Positions 34,742-43,661 of a DNA stretch of 64,000 nt are shown in pieces. Made by a program: the position numbers and the translations under genes. The stretch covers positions 105,458 to 169,457 of the forward strand of contig CAXSBZ010000002.1 in assembly GCA_964236465.1 (NCBI GenBank), in the 5' to 3' direction. Origin of the DNA: Mucilaginibacter_A sp964236465 (GTDB lineage Bacteria > Bacteroidota > Bacteroidia > Sphingobacteriales > Sphingobacteriaceae). Numbering within the stretch: the first letter of the stretch is position 1; the number at the start of each line of letters is the position of its first letter. The notes below the pieces were generated by a model that saw only the letters and a program-made list of their open reading frames with translations, was not told the DNA's origin and did no database searches.

Positions 34742-35704
34742 ATGAAAACAGTAAACATTCCCCGCGTTGATTTAAATACTTATATTAATGGCTCCGTAGA
34801 AGATAAAAAAAACTTTTCTGATGAGATTGGCCAGGCGTTCAACGATACCGGTTTCATCACCATCAGCAACCATGGCTTAAGTAAAGAACTCATTGCAAAA
34901 TTATATAATCAAGTTCAAAAACTGTTTTCGTTGCCAGATGAAATCAAACTAAGTTACGAAAAACCGGAATTGGCAGGGCAACGCGGCTACACCAGCAAAG
35001 GCCGTGAAAAAGCAAAAGACTCCAAAACACCAGATTTAAAAGAGTTTTGGCAAATCGGACAAACGGTTACGGATGGCGATCCCGTAAAAGAATTATATCC
35101 TGAAAATTTGGTGGTAAAAGAACTGCCTGAATTTAACCCGGTAACACGGGAAGTTTACCAGAAGTTGGAACAGGCCGGCGAACATTTGCTGCGTGCCATT
35201 GCTGTTTATTTGGAATTGCCCGAGAATTATTTTGACGATAAAGTACACAATGGCAATTCTATTTTGCGAGGCATCCATTATTTTCCGATTGAAAACCCGG
35301 ATGCTGTTCCTGATGATGCCGTTCGTGCCGGCGCGCATGAAGACATCAACCTAATTACTTTATTAATTGGTGCCAGTGCCGATGGCTTGGAAGTTTTAAC
35401 CCGCGAAGGCGAATGGTTTCCGGTAAAAGCACACGGCGAAGATATTGTGGTGAATGTAGGCGATATGCTGCAACGGTTGACCAACAACAAACTGCGTTCT
35501 ACCACGCACCGTGTGGTAAACCCGCCACGCGAAATGATGAAAACTTCCCGTTATTCCGTTCCGTTTTTCCTTCACCCAAAATCTACGGTTAGTTTGGCTT
35601 GTTTGGATACTTGTATTGATGAAACCCATCCAAAAGCTTACCCAGATGCAACTGCCGGCGAATATTTGGACGAGCGGTTGCGGGAAATTGGTTTGAAGAT
35701 GTAA
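34742..35704 (+). CDS. 2-oxoglutarate/Fe(II)-dependent dioxygenase (isopenicillin N synthase family)
   Basis: 320 residues. An N-terminal DIOX_N region (GQAFNDTGFITISNHGLS) precedes the double-stranded beta-helix. Iron ligands: AGAHEDINLITLL (His-x-Asp, near 201) and STTHRVVNPP (distal His, near 255); RYSVPFF supplies the Arg-x-Ser that binds 2-oxoglutarate. The substrate is unknown. GATATTTG at 34677-34684 may be its -7 element. An exact 12-mer follows the stop (35717-35728). Confidence 0.9.
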   Translation: MKTVNIPRVDLNTYINGSVEDKKNFSDEIGQAFNDTGFITISNHGLSKELIAKLYNQVQKLFSLPDEIKLSYEKPELAGQRGYTSKGREKAKDSKTPDLKEFWQIGQTVTDGDPVKELYPENLVVKELPEFNPVTREVYQKLEQAGEHLLRAIAVYLELPENYFDDKVHNGNSILRGIHYFPIENPDAVPDDAVRAGAHEDINLITLLIGASADGLEVLTREGEWFPVKAHGEDIVVNVGDMLQRLTNNKLRSTTHRVVNPPREMMKTSRYSVPFFLHPKSTVSLACLDTCIDETHPKAYPDATAGEYLDERLREIGLKM

Positions 35705-35776
35705 GTTTTTAGGTGGTAAAAGAAGTATTAAAATAGCTGATTATTTGTATTAATTTTAATGGATTAAATAAACGCC

Positions 35777-36508
35777 ATGAAAAGTACATTATTAGGCTTA
35801 TCGCTTTTTTTGCTGGTTACAGTAACCGGATGTAAAAAAAGCAACCCAACAACAGAGATTATAAAAGAAGAAGTATTTAACGATCCGAATTGGATCCAAA
35901 TTAAAGTGCCCAACGCCGGAGAAGTTAACGCCGTAGCCGGAAGCATTAACGATACTTTGCTGGTTACCACCAGGACAAAATCCTTTTTCACCACCAATAA
36001 AGGAGCTACCTGGCAGGAATCAAAAAACTTTAATGGGCCAACAGGACTTTTAGTTGTAAAAGATACGATTTATGCATTGGCAGCAAATGGGTTTGATGCC
36101 AAATTTGAAAAAAGTTATGCATCGCTTTCTCAGTATTACACCTTAAACAAAGGCGGCTCTTGGAACAACTCTGCTTATCAAAACTTGTATAAATCTATGC
36201 AAACGGGAATTGCGACAGCAAAAGATGGTTCTATGTTTAAGCTAAATTATCATACTGGTGCCGATAAAAATGGCAATGGCAACAATTATGTACTCCAAAC
36301 AACCATTGCGAGAACAGACCGTTTGGGAAATACACAATCCTTTTCCTATCCCACAAAAAGGCAACCGGTAAATTTGTTTGTAGATAAACAAGACCGGCTT
36401 TATATTCCAACTTCCGGCGGTTATATTACCGAGGCTGGGGTTTTGTTTGGCTCTTCCATGTTTGATCCGGCGTATATTTATGTTTCAAAAAAAGCGGTGA
36501 GCAATTAA
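35777..36508 (+). CDS. Lipoprotein with Asp-box-like repeats
   Basis: 243 residues. MKSTLLGLSLFLLVTVTGCK is a lipoprotein signal (Cys19). The mature part has repeated short beta segments like TTNKGATWQESKNF and LNKGGSWNNSAYQNL, resembling BNR/Asp-box strands of beta-propellers. The length suggests half a propeller, so it may be a fragment of a larger fold or need a partner. No enzymatic residues are evident. Confidence 0.6.
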   Translation: MKSTLLGLSLFLLVTVTGCKKSNPTTEIIKEEVFNDPNWIQIKVPNAGEVNAVAGSINDTLLVTTRTKSFFTTNKGATWQESKNFNGPTGLLVVKDTIYALAANGFDAKFEKSYASLSQYYTLNKGGSWNNSAYQNLYKSMQTGIATAKDGSMFKLNYHTGADKNGNGNNYVLQTTIARTDRLGNTQSFSYPTKRQPVNLFVDKQDRLYIPTSGGYITEAGVLFGSSMFDPAYIYVSKKAVSN

Positions 36509-36540
36509 ATTTGACGATGATTTAAGAGCAACATAAAGAA

Positions 36541-36570
36541 AAGGCTGGTTACAATAACCGGCCTTTTTTT
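36541..36570 (+). terminator. Intrinsic terminator
   Basis: AAGGCTGGTTA, short loop, TAACCGGCCTTTTTTT: an 11-bp stem with one G-U pair and a T-run. It ends the lipoprotein transcript 32 bases after its stop. Confidence 0.85.
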
Positions 36571-36593
36571 ATCGCCTTTACATTTACCAAAAC

Positions 36594-38072
36594 ATGAACT
36601 TCATCAGTAATTTTTACAAACACCACCCTTTCATTTCCATCCTACTCGCCTTCCAGCTTTTCCGTTTCCTGTTACTGCCGTTTTTCGGGATGATGCCGCA
36701 AGATGCCTATTACAATTTTTACGGTGAACATTTGGCTTTGTCGTACTTCGATCATCCCGGAATGATTGGCTATTTGCTCCGGCTTTTTACCACTGTTTTT
36801 GGGAAACATGTTTTTGTGATCAAGCTGGCTGATTTTACCGTAACCAGCCTTACTTTATTTGCATTTTACAAATTGGCAGGACTGTTTCTGTCGAAGCAAA
36901 AGCAAAATTTAGCAATTGCGCTCTTTGGCTCTACTTTCCTCGTTTCCATCCTTTCTACCATTTCCACGCCGGATGTTCCGCTGCTGCTATTTTGGACTTT
37001 GAGTTTAATTGCCCTTTACCATGCTGTTTTTAGGCAGCAAAAACTGTACTGGCTGCTGGCCGGTTTGCTGATGGGACTGACTTTTGATAGCAAATACACG
37101 GCCGTACTGCTGCAAGTCGGTTTGATTTTGTTCCTCATCTTTTCCAACCAATATCGAAAACTGTTGCTTTCCGGCTGGCTTTGGCTGTGTTTGTTGATTT
37201 CCGTATTGGTTACTTTTCCGGTTTTTTATTGGAACTACCAGCATCAATTTGCGTCGTTCCTGTTCCAGTCGGCCAACCGGACGGGCGATATTGCTAAATT
37301 TCAACTCAAACCAAAACTGTTTTTGGGGACGATTGGCACACAGCTTTTCCTGTTGCTGCCCGCGGCTTTCTTCGGATTGGTTGCACTTACTTTTAAAACC
37401 ATCAAAAAAGTGTTGCTTAAATGGAAACTGCCAAACGACCCGATACTGTTTTTACTATGCTTTTTTTTGCCTGCGTTTCTGGGTTTCTTTTTGATCAGTT
37501 TGTTTTATTGGGTCAAAATCAATTGGATGATGCCTTCCTACATCACTGGATTTATTTTCCTGGCGATCTTTATCTCCCAAAAAGCAACCAAAATTAACCT
37601 GTGGATCGCCGCCGTTTTGCACCTGGCTTTTGCCGTTGAAGTCATTTTTTATCCGGTACAAATTAAAAGCGATGACACTTGGTTTGGCTGGAAACAACTG
37701 GCAAACAGGGTAGAAATTCTACAAAAAAATTATTCTAATACTTTTATTTTTTCTGCGGACGGATATAAAACCAGTGCAGAACTGAGTTTTTTCCTTCACC
37801 AAAAAATCTATGCCCAAAATATCCTGGGGCAGCCAGCTTTGCAGTTTGATTATGTTGGCGATAACCTACTTCTTTTAACAGGTAAAAATGCGCTTTTTAT
37901 AGATTCTGATCCTGGTTTTAAAAACCTTGAAAAGAATGGAACAATTCCGCCGGAATTAAAAACTTACTTTAGAAATATGCAGGAATTGGAACCGATCATC
38001 ATTAAAAACGGAAATACTGATGCGCGGAAGTTTTGGGTTTATTATTGTGTTGGGTATCAACCAAGAAAGTAG
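36594..38072 (+). CDS. Glycosyltransferase family 39 (ArnT/PMT-like) membrane protein
   Basis: 492 residues with about ten to eleven membrane helices. The first loop has the family core PQDAYYNFYGEHLALSYFDH PGMIGYLLRL (split here; residues 30-60), with the Asp and the DHP motif seen in ArnT-like enzymes. Such transferases use polyprenyl-phosphate sugars to modify lipids or proteins outside the cytoplasmic membrane. Acceptor and donor are unknown. An exact dispersed 12-mer (37021-37032) codes HAVF, as in lpxB. Start at the ATG after the terminator. Confidence 0.88.
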   Translation: MNFISNFYKHHPFISILLAFQLFRFLLLPFFGMMPQDAYYNFYGEHLALSYFDHPGMIGYLLRLFTTVFGKHVFVIKLADFTVTSLTLFAFYKLAGLFLSKQKQNLAIALFGSTFLVSILSTISTPDVPLLLFWTLSLIALYHAVFRQQKLYWLLAGLLMGLTFDSKYTAVLLQVGLILFLIFSNQYRKLLLSGWLWLCLLISVLVTFPVFYWNYQHQFASFLFQSANRTGDIAKFQLKPKLFLGTIGTQLFLLLPAAFFGLVALTFKTIKKVLLKWKLPNDPILFLLCFFLPAFLGFFLISLFYWVKINWMMPSYITGFIFLAIFISQKATKINLWIAAVLHLAFAVEVIFYPVQIKSDDTWFGWKQLANRVEILQKNYSNTFIFSADGYKTSAELSFFLHQKIYAQNILGQPALQFDYVGDNLLLLTGKNALFIDSDPGFKNLEKNGTIPPELKTYFRNMQELEPIIIKNGNTDARKFWVYYCVGYQPRK

Positions 38073-38094
38073 TCTGAAAGCTTGATTTTGCAGT

Positions 38095-38325
38095 CATGCC
38101 GAAATTGTTTGTCATTCTGAATTTATTTCAGAATCTCTCATGCAAGATCATAGCTTTTATAATAGGATACCGAAACAAGTTCGGCATAAAAAAACGTTCC
38201 TGATTTTTAGGTGGTAAAAGAAGCATGCCTTTGTCACCCTGAACTTGTTTCAGAATTCTTCAGGATAGAAAGTTAAATTGCTTTTATAGTGGGATACCGA
38301 AACAAGTTCGGCATGACAAAAACAT
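38095..38325. repeat. Intergenic repeat cluster
   Basis: TGTCATTCTGAATTTATTTCAGAATCT (split motif, 38109-38136), GATACCGAAACAAGTTCGGCAT (38166-38187), a dispersed 12-mer with its full TTTTTAGGTGG leader (38199-38226), TGTCACCCTGAACTTGTTT (38232-38250) and GATACCGAAACAAGTTCGGC (38293-38312). Two repeat pairs flank the 12-mer. The palindromes could terminate both convergent genes. Confidence 0.7.
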
Positions 38326-38775
38326 TTATCCATCATAAGCCTTTTGCAAATCTTCAATCACAATCTTGTTCATTTGCATCATCGCCTGCATCACGCGTTT
38401 TGATTTTTCGGGATCTTTGCCTTGCATCAATCTACCTAAGGCCGAAGGAATAATTTGCCAGGAAACGTCAAACTTGTCTTTCAGCCAGCCGCACCTTCCT
38501 TTTTCGCCGCCTTCGGAAAGCTTTTCCCACAGTTCATCCACTTCCTGCTGCGTTTCGCAATTCACAAACAAAGAAATACCTTGCGAAAAAGTAAAATGCG
38601 GACCACCATTTAAAGCATAAAAATTTTGTCCGAACAATTGGAAAGTTACCGAAAAAACAGTTTCTCCATTTCTGCTAATACTGGTGATTTTTGCATCTTT
38701 AAAAACAGCAACATATAGGTTTACTGCTTCTTCGGCTTGATTGTTAAAAGTTAGAAAGGTTGTGATTTTTTGCAT
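38326..38775 (-). CDS. VOC family protein (PhnB-like)
   Basis: 149 residues with the PhnB/3-demethylubiquinone-9-methyltransferase-like VOC fold: QKITTFLTFNNQAEEAVNLY at the N-terminus, FYALNGGPHFTFSQGISLFV and CGWLKDKFDVSWQIIPSALG later. VOC proteins bind a metal through His/Glu pairs; here the role is unknown. Confidence 0.88.
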   Translation of the reverse strand: MQKITTFLTFNNQAEEAVNLYVAVFKDAKITSISRNGETVFSVTFQLFGQNFYALNGGPHFTFSQGISLFVNCETQQEVDELWEKLSEGGEKGRCGWLKDKFDVSWQIIPSALGRLMQGKDPEKSKRVMQAMMQMNKIVIEDLQKAYDG

Positions 38776-38814
38776 GTGGATTATGAAAGGCTTTATCTAA
38801 ATCAAATAATTCAA

Positions 38815-39351
38815 TTACTTATCTAACGGTTTCCAAGTCCCTTTTGTAAAAAACACATTTTTAAACTTTGGAGAATAAAACACGTAATAAAAAGACCAAA
38901 CACTTCTATAGAGAGTTGGTTCATCTTCTATAATTTGCTGTCTTGGTTTTTCAACTTGTACAATTATCCTTGGTTGACTGTATGAATCAACAAAAACTAC
39001 TTTTCCAGAATCTGCTTTTACAATTTTGTTATTGTCTATGGTATAAAAAATAAATTTGCTTTCTTTCGTAATTTTAAAGCGAAAGTGATTGTATTGCCAG
39101 TCAGCTTGTTTACCCGGAAATTTAGTTCTATCAATTATATATTCACCATAAATATCTTGCCGTTTGATACTCTTTTTATCAATGAAAAAGTGAACAATTG
39201 AGGTGATAATAATCAAACTTAAAATTGGTATCCAAATAAACAAAAGAATTTTTCCAAATAATCTCCTTTTGGTAAGAAGCCAAACTATAGGTAATATAAT
39301 TGACAGTGGGAATAAAATAAATACTACGAATAAATTAAATCCAAATCCCAT
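38815..39351 (-). CDS. Hypothetical membrane protein
   Basis: 178 residues. Two hydrophobic helices at about 4-24 and 32-53 separated by a basic KRRLFGK loop, then a soluble domain rich in beta strands (IYGEYIIDRTKFPGKQADWQ). No family recognised. AT-rich relative to neighbours. Stands between the VOC and Rrf2 genes on the same strand. Confidence 0.6.
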   Translation of the reverse strand: MGFGFNLFVVFILFPLSIILPIVWLLTKRRLFGKILLFIWIPILSLIIITSIVHFFIDKKSIKRQDIYGEYIIDRTKFPGKQADWQYNHFRFKITKESKFIFYTIDNNKIVKADSGKVVFVDSYSQPRIIVQVEKPRQQIIEDEPTLYRSVWSFYYVFYSPKFKNVFFTKGTWKPLDK

Positions 39352-39405
39352 ATAATTTATATTCCTTCTTGTATAATAGATTGGCTGAAAACATTATTTA
39401 CAGCC

Positions 39406-39873
39406 TCAACCAATCAAACTATCATCCGCCACTTTCCCTTCCGCCTTGGCCAAAACATCTTCCCGGTGTACCATATCCGCAATGCTATGTTCGCCCAAAA
39501 TCTTCAAAGTTGCATCACGAACATTGGCCATCACATCGCGGATGCCGCAATAATGTTCGTCCACACATTCGGCACATTTCTCATAAAAATTCAGGCTTAC
39601 ACAGGGCAGCAACGCAATCGGGCCATCAATCACACGGATGATGGAAGAAAGCTTGATTTCATCTGCTGTTTTGAGCAGGTAATAACCGCCGCCTGCGCCT
39701 TTTTTACTGCTTAAAAATCCGCCACGCTTCAGTTCCAGCAAAATAGCTTCCAAAAATTTTTTGGGCAACTGGTCGCCTTTGGCAATATCGGCAATCAGCA
39801 TCGGCTTGTTTTCTGTGTTGCGGGCCAACGCCATCAGGGCTTTTACAGCGTATTTTGTTTTTTTGGTGAGCAA
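39406..39873 (-). CDS. Rrf2 family transcriptional regulator
   Basis: 155 residues. Winged helix MLTKKTKYAVKALMALARN with the recognition region IADIAKGDQLPKKFLEAILLEL and wing KGAGGGYYLLK. The C-terminal part has three cysteines (LLPCVSLNFYEKCAECVDEHYC) in the region that in IscR/NsrR binds an Fe-S cluster. It directly follows the sulfur-assimilation genes on the same strand and is a good candidate for their regulator, like CymR or the SaR-type Rrf2 proteins; that is inference from position. Confidence 0.88.
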   Translation of the reverse strand: MLTKKTKYAVKALMALARNTENKPMLIADIAKGDQLPKKFLEAILLELKRGGFLSSKKGAGGGYYLLKTADEIKLSSIIRVIDGPIALLPCVSLNFYEKCAECVDEHYCGIRDVMANVRDATLKILGEHSIADMVHREDVLAKAEGKVADDSLIG

Positions 39874-39930
39874 TGGAATTGGTGTTTAAATCAGGAACGA
39901 TTAAACAAATGTAAAAAATTTTGAAGCTGT

Positions 39931-41442
39931 TTACTTGATGAAAACAGTAGAAATAATGCGTAACGAAACCAAAATCACTACTACGCCAACAAACAGCAAT
40001 AGTGTTTTTACCGGCAGTTTATTGGAGATGCGGACTGCTATTGGTGCCGCAATCATTCCGCCTAAAACCAAACCTAAAATCACCTGGAAATGGTGCAAGC
40101 CAATCAACAAAATAAAAGTAACGGCACTGGTAAAAGCCACGCAGCCTTTGGTCAATGTGGAAGTGCCGATGGTGTAGCGTACATTTCTTCCTCCGGCAAT
40201 TAATCCGGTGGTTACAATCGGTCCCCAACCGCCGCCGCCGATGGCATCCAACAAACCACCAATTCCGGCAAGCAAACCAATTTTTTTGATTTTTGATGTT
40301 GGCCGTGTTTTATTTAATGCTTTTCGAATAATCAACACGCCCAAAAACAAAGTATAACAACCCACAATTGGCTTTAAATACTGGCTGTACTGATGCAAAG
40401 AAGATAAAATAGTGGCGCCGCAAACGGCACCAATAATGCCGGGGATCAGCAATTTTTTGAAGAGCTTAAAGTTGACATTTCCTGATTTCCAGTGCATTAA
40501 ACCGGAAGCACCGTTGTTAAAAACTTCGGAAGCGTGGACACTTGCACTTGCCGCAGCAGGCGGAATGCCCAGCGAAAGCAGGAAAGTAGTGGAAGTAACG
40601 CCGTAAGCCATTCCGCAGGCACCATCAATCAGCGAAGCAACAAAACCGCCCAGCATGTACAGCAAAAGCTGCTGGTTGAACTGTGCGCTCAGCCAATCTT
40701 GTGCATTTAAAATACGTTTGTAGTTGAGGTAAGTGAAAAGCACATGGCCTAAAATCATCAAACCAATAGCCGATAAAATGGCCAAAGTAATGGCAATTGG
40801 ACGCGTAATTTTAACCTTGGCCGGTTGTTGAGCCTTCTCGTTCACCAAACCAGAAGTAATGGCGTTTAACTGCTTTACTTTATCCGAAAAATCACCGTTT
40901 AGTTTTTGGCGGATCTGTGTCATGTTGGTCAGCACCTGATCGATTTCTGCAGGAAAAGTTTCATTCAAAACCTCTTTAACACGTTTGGCTACCGTTGGCG
41001 ATTTTCCATTGGTCGAAATGGCAATCTTCAGGTTTCCTTTTTGTACAACAGAACTCAGGTAGAAATCGCAAAGCGGCGGCGTATCGGCCACGTTAACCAG
41101 CAGGTTCCGCGCCTTGCATAATTCGTAAATGTGGCGGCCAACTTGCTTGTCATCAATTGCCACAATTACCAGATCTCTTTCCAAAAGATCACTTTCCGTA
41201 AAAGCACGTTCTTCAAACGGAATGCTTCTTTTGTCGGCATATTCTTTGATTTCCGCAGAAACTTCACGCCCAACCAGCTTTACGTTTGCATTCGGGCAAT
41301 TGCCGAAAATGGCTTCCAACTTTTCCATCGCCACATAACCGCCGCCCACAAGCAAAATATTCAGCTTGTCTGGCTTTAAAAAAACCGGAAAAAGCGTGTT
41401 CACTTCAACTGCTTTTGCGATAACTGCTTCGTCGGTGGCCAT
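39931..41442 (-). CDS. Fusion of Met8-like siroheme synthase and TauE/SafE sulfite exporter
   Basis: 503 residues. Residues about 15-205 match precorrin-2 dehydrogenase/sirohydrochlorin ferrochelatase (NILLVGGGYVAMEKLEAIFG, VNVADTPPLCDFYLSSVVQK, ISTNGKSPTVAKRVKEVLNE). A TM helix at about 225 leads to a TauE/SafE permease (LIDGACGMAYGVTSTTFLL, ASVHASEVFNNGASGLMHW, GWGPIVTTGLIAGGRNVRYT). Siroheme is the cofactor of the sulfite reductase encoded upstream, and TauE proteins move sulfite or sulfonates, so both halves fit this pathway. The start codon lies within the dispersed 12-mer (TAAAAACAGCATG). Confidence 0.9.
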   Translation of the reverse strand: MATDEAVIAKAVEVNTLFPVFLKPDKLNILLVGGGYVAMEKLEAIFGNCPNANVKLVGREVSAEIKEYADKRSIPFEERAFTESDLLERDLVIVAIDDKQVGRHIYELCKARNLLVNVADTPPLCDFYLSSVVQKGNLKIAISTNGKSPTVAKRVKEVLNETFPAEIDQVLTNMTQIRQKLNGDFSDKVKQLNAITSGLVNEKAQQPAKVKITRPIAITLAILSAIGLMILGHVLFTYLNYKRILNAQDWLSAQFNQQLLLYMLGGFVASLIDGACGMAYGVTSTTFLLSLGIPPAAASASVHASEVFNNGASGLMHWKSGNVNFKLFKKLLIPGIIGAVCGATILSSLHQYSQYLKPIVGCYTLFLGVLIIRKALNKTRPTSKIKKIGLLAGIGGLLDAIGGGGWGPIVTTGLIAGGRNVRYTIGTSTLTKGCVAFTSAVTFILLIGLHHFQVILGLVLGGMIAAPIAVRISNKLPVKTLLLFVGVVVILVSLRIISTVFIK

Positions 41443-41457
41443 GCTGTTTTTAGCAGG

Positions 41458-43566
41458 TTAAATTATGGTTTTTTCCAGGAGTTGCGCATTGCGGAAATCG
41501 GCTGCCTTTTGTTTGAACAATTTGGATTGCTCGATATAATAAGCGGCAAACTCTTCGCCCGGTTCCTGCTGGTTAATTTGGTAAACCAAATCTTCAAAAC
41601 TTAAATGCAGATCGATTTTTCCAGTGGCAACAAAGCTGGCGTCAAAATCAGTTATAATCCCGGCTTGCGTATTCGTCTTAATGCTTTCCGAAATCAACAA
41701 CGCTTTTGCCGTATGCACGAAAGCTGCGTAAGCGTAATAAATGCTGTCTGCAAAATCCATTGCCTTAAAAGAAGCATCTGCTTGGTCCAGTTTTTCTTCG
41801 GATTCCAGCAAAAGCGTCGCCACCAAATCAATCATTACGCCGGCGCATTCGCCCACGCCGATTTCCGTTTTATAAGGTTCGGAATGTTCCCAATCGATAA
41901 AATCATCCGGCGTAACGGTTTTGGTATCGCCCAAAGGATTTAACAGATCGTAAAAATAAATTTTGCCCTGCCGGTTGTAATATTGGTTAAAAAGTTCGCC
42001 TTCGATAGAATTTTCCTGGTAATCGAACAGCAAATTGCGCAGCACTTGCGGACCGCGTTTGCTGGGCACTTTGATCACTTTATCCGCTGCAACGCCTGCC
42101 CCGTTTCCGGTCGGCCCGCCGCCCAAAAGCACTTGTAAAGCCGGCGCAACCATCTTATCAATCTTCATGCTCGAACCGTGAAAACCAATGCTGGCCATCG
42201 CATGTTGTGCGCAGGAATTGATGCAACCGCTGATTTTGATCTTGATATCGGTATTGTAAATCAAATCCGGGAACTCGTTTTTCATTACTTTTTCCAGTTC
42301 GCGGGTAATGCCGGTACTATTGGAAATCCCCAAATTACAAGTGTCCGTTCCGGGGCAGGAAGTAATATCGGCCATACTTTCAAAACCGGGTTCGGCCAGG
42401 TTCAGCTTATTCAGTTCTTCAAAAACATAAGGCAGGTTTTCTTCGCGGATAAATTTCAGCAACATACCTTGTGTGTTTGTCAAACGAATATCATCGGCCG
42501 CTACTGTTTTTACCAATGAAATTAATTGGCGTGCAATTGGGGTTTTGATGTCTCCGTTTTGAATGCGTAAACCAATCGCCACAAATCCGGGTTGTTTCTG
42601 TGGAAAAACATTGGTCTTCAACCATTTTTCGTATTTCTGCGGATCCGTGATTTCTGCGGAGAAAACCTCATTTTCAGGAACAACCGTTTCATGATCAAAT
42701 GTGCTGATTTCGTAAGTTTTGCTTTTCAATGCCATGCGTTCAGCTTCTGCCAAACGGACCAGTTCTTCGGCACCGATTTCCTGTACCAAATATTTCATCC
42801 GGGCTTTGTGGCGTTTATTGCGCTCGCCGTAACGGTCAAAAACACGCAGCACAGATTCCGTAAAAGGAATGATTTGGTTGACCGGCATAAAATCCGTCAC
42901 CGCATCAGCCATATAAGGTTGCGAACCTAATCCGCCGCCAATTACTACACGAAAACCTCTGAGTTCTACACCATTTTCGATTTTTACCTTTGGGATAAAA
43001 CCCAGATCGTGCATAAAAGCAAAGGCTGAGTCATCTTCGGAAGAAGAAAAAGCAATTTTGAATTTACGGCCCATTTCCTGGCAAATCGGGTTCCGCAGAA
43101 AATATTCAAAAACAGCATGTGCGTAAGGCGAAACATCAAAAGGTTCTTTCGGGTCGATACCTGCCATGGCAGAAGCAGTTACGTTTCTGACTGTATTTCC
43201 GCAGGCTTCACGCAACGTAATATCATCTTCTTCCAGTTCTGCCCAAAGCTGCGGCGTCCTGTCTAAACTCACAAAGTGGATCTGGATATCCTGACGTGTA
43301 GTAATGTGTAAATTTCCGGTAGCATACTCATCAGAAACATCACTCATTTTGCTCAGTTGCTGCGTGGTAACTTTTCCGTAAGGCAATTTGATGCGCACCA
43401 TTTGCACGCCTTGTTGCCGCTGACCGTAAACGCCACGCGCCAAACGCAGGCTGCGGAACTTTTCATCATCTATTTTTCCTTCGCGAAAAAGACGGATTTT
43501 CTTTTCCAAATCCAAAATATCTTTCTCTACAACCGGGTTCTCTAATTCAGTTCTGAAACTTTGCAT
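41458..43566 (-). CDS. Siroheme sulfite/nitrite reductase with C-terminal HEPN-like extension
   Basis: 702 residues. Residues 1-560 are a nitrite/sulfite reductase: two ferredoxin-like halves, ATGNLHITTRQDIQIHFV near 85, and cluster/siroheme ligands CPGTDTCNLGISNS near 410 and SGCINSCAQHAMASIGFHG near 455. The last ~130 residues (LLESEEKLDQADASFKAMDF, YAYAAFVHTAKALLISES) form a helical HEPN-like domain not part of standard enzymes. In this operon the substrate is almost surely sulfite (six-electron reduction to sulfide). One exact 12-mer (41766-41777) codes in the extension. Confidence 0.92.
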   Translation of the reverse strand: MQSFRTELENPVVEKDILDLEKKIRLFREGKIDDEKFRSLRLARGVYGQRQQGVQMVRIKLPYGKVTTQQLSKMSDVSDEYATGNLHITTRQDIQIHFVSLDRTPQLWAELEEDDITLREACGNTVRNVTASAMAGIDPKEPFDVSPYAHAVFEYFLRNPICQEMGRKFKIAFSSSEDDSAFAFMHDLGFIPKVKIENGVELRGFRVVIGGGLGSQPYMADAVTDFMPVNQIIPFTESVLRVFDRYGERNKRHKARMKYLVQEIGAEELVRLAEAERMALKSKTYEISTFDHETVVPENEVFSAEITDPQKYEKWLKTNVFPQKQPGFVAIGLRIQNGDIKTPIARQLISLVKTVAADDIRLTNTQGMLLKFIREENLPYVFEELNKLNLAEPGFESMADITSCPGTDTCNLGISNSTGITRELEKVMKNEFPDLIYNTDIKIKISGCINSCAQHAMASIGFHGSSMKIDKMVAPALQVLLGGGPTGNGAGVAADKVIKVPSKRGPQVLRNLLFDYQENSIEGELFNQYYNRQGKIYFYDLLNPLGDTKTVTPDDFIDWEHSEPYKTEIGVGECAGVMIDLVATLLLESEEKLDQADASFKAMDFADSIYYAYAAFVHTAKALLISESIKTNTQAGIITDFDASFVATGKIDLHLSFEDLVYQINQQEPGEEFAAYYIEQSKLFKQKAADFRNAQLLEKTII

Positions 43567-43601
43567 AATAGTCTATAGAATTAATATACAATGATTGGGT
43601 T

Positions 43602-43654
43602 TTTATGCCGATAAAAGAAGCATTGAGATTCGATACTTCTTTTATCGGCATAAA
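43602..43654. repeat. Best example of the dispersed repeat: 22-bp inverted pair with 9-base loop (family catalogue)
   Basis: Left arm 43602-43623 (TTTATGCCGATAAAAGAAGC + AT), loop TGAGATTCG, right arm 43633-43654; one mismatch. Family consensus TAAAARMAGYAT. Exact copies on +: 1782, 5027, 5526, 5724, 8567, 12262, 15861, 15914, 17611, 20546, 23489, 25281, 27829, 28633, 29811, 29897, 32811, 35717, 38215, 41766, 43612, 46744, 51354, 51586, 53111, 54161, 54274, 59600, 61744. On -: 132, 209, 287, 912, 5084, 6522, 8588, 11296, 22290, 23689, 25307, 25781, 27144, 29452, 29765, 32848, 34636, 37021, 41441, 43633, 45367, 46247, 48753, 48856, 51117, 57833, 60345, 63260 (12-base leftmost positions). Confidence 0.9.
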
Positions 43655-43661
43655 TTTTACT

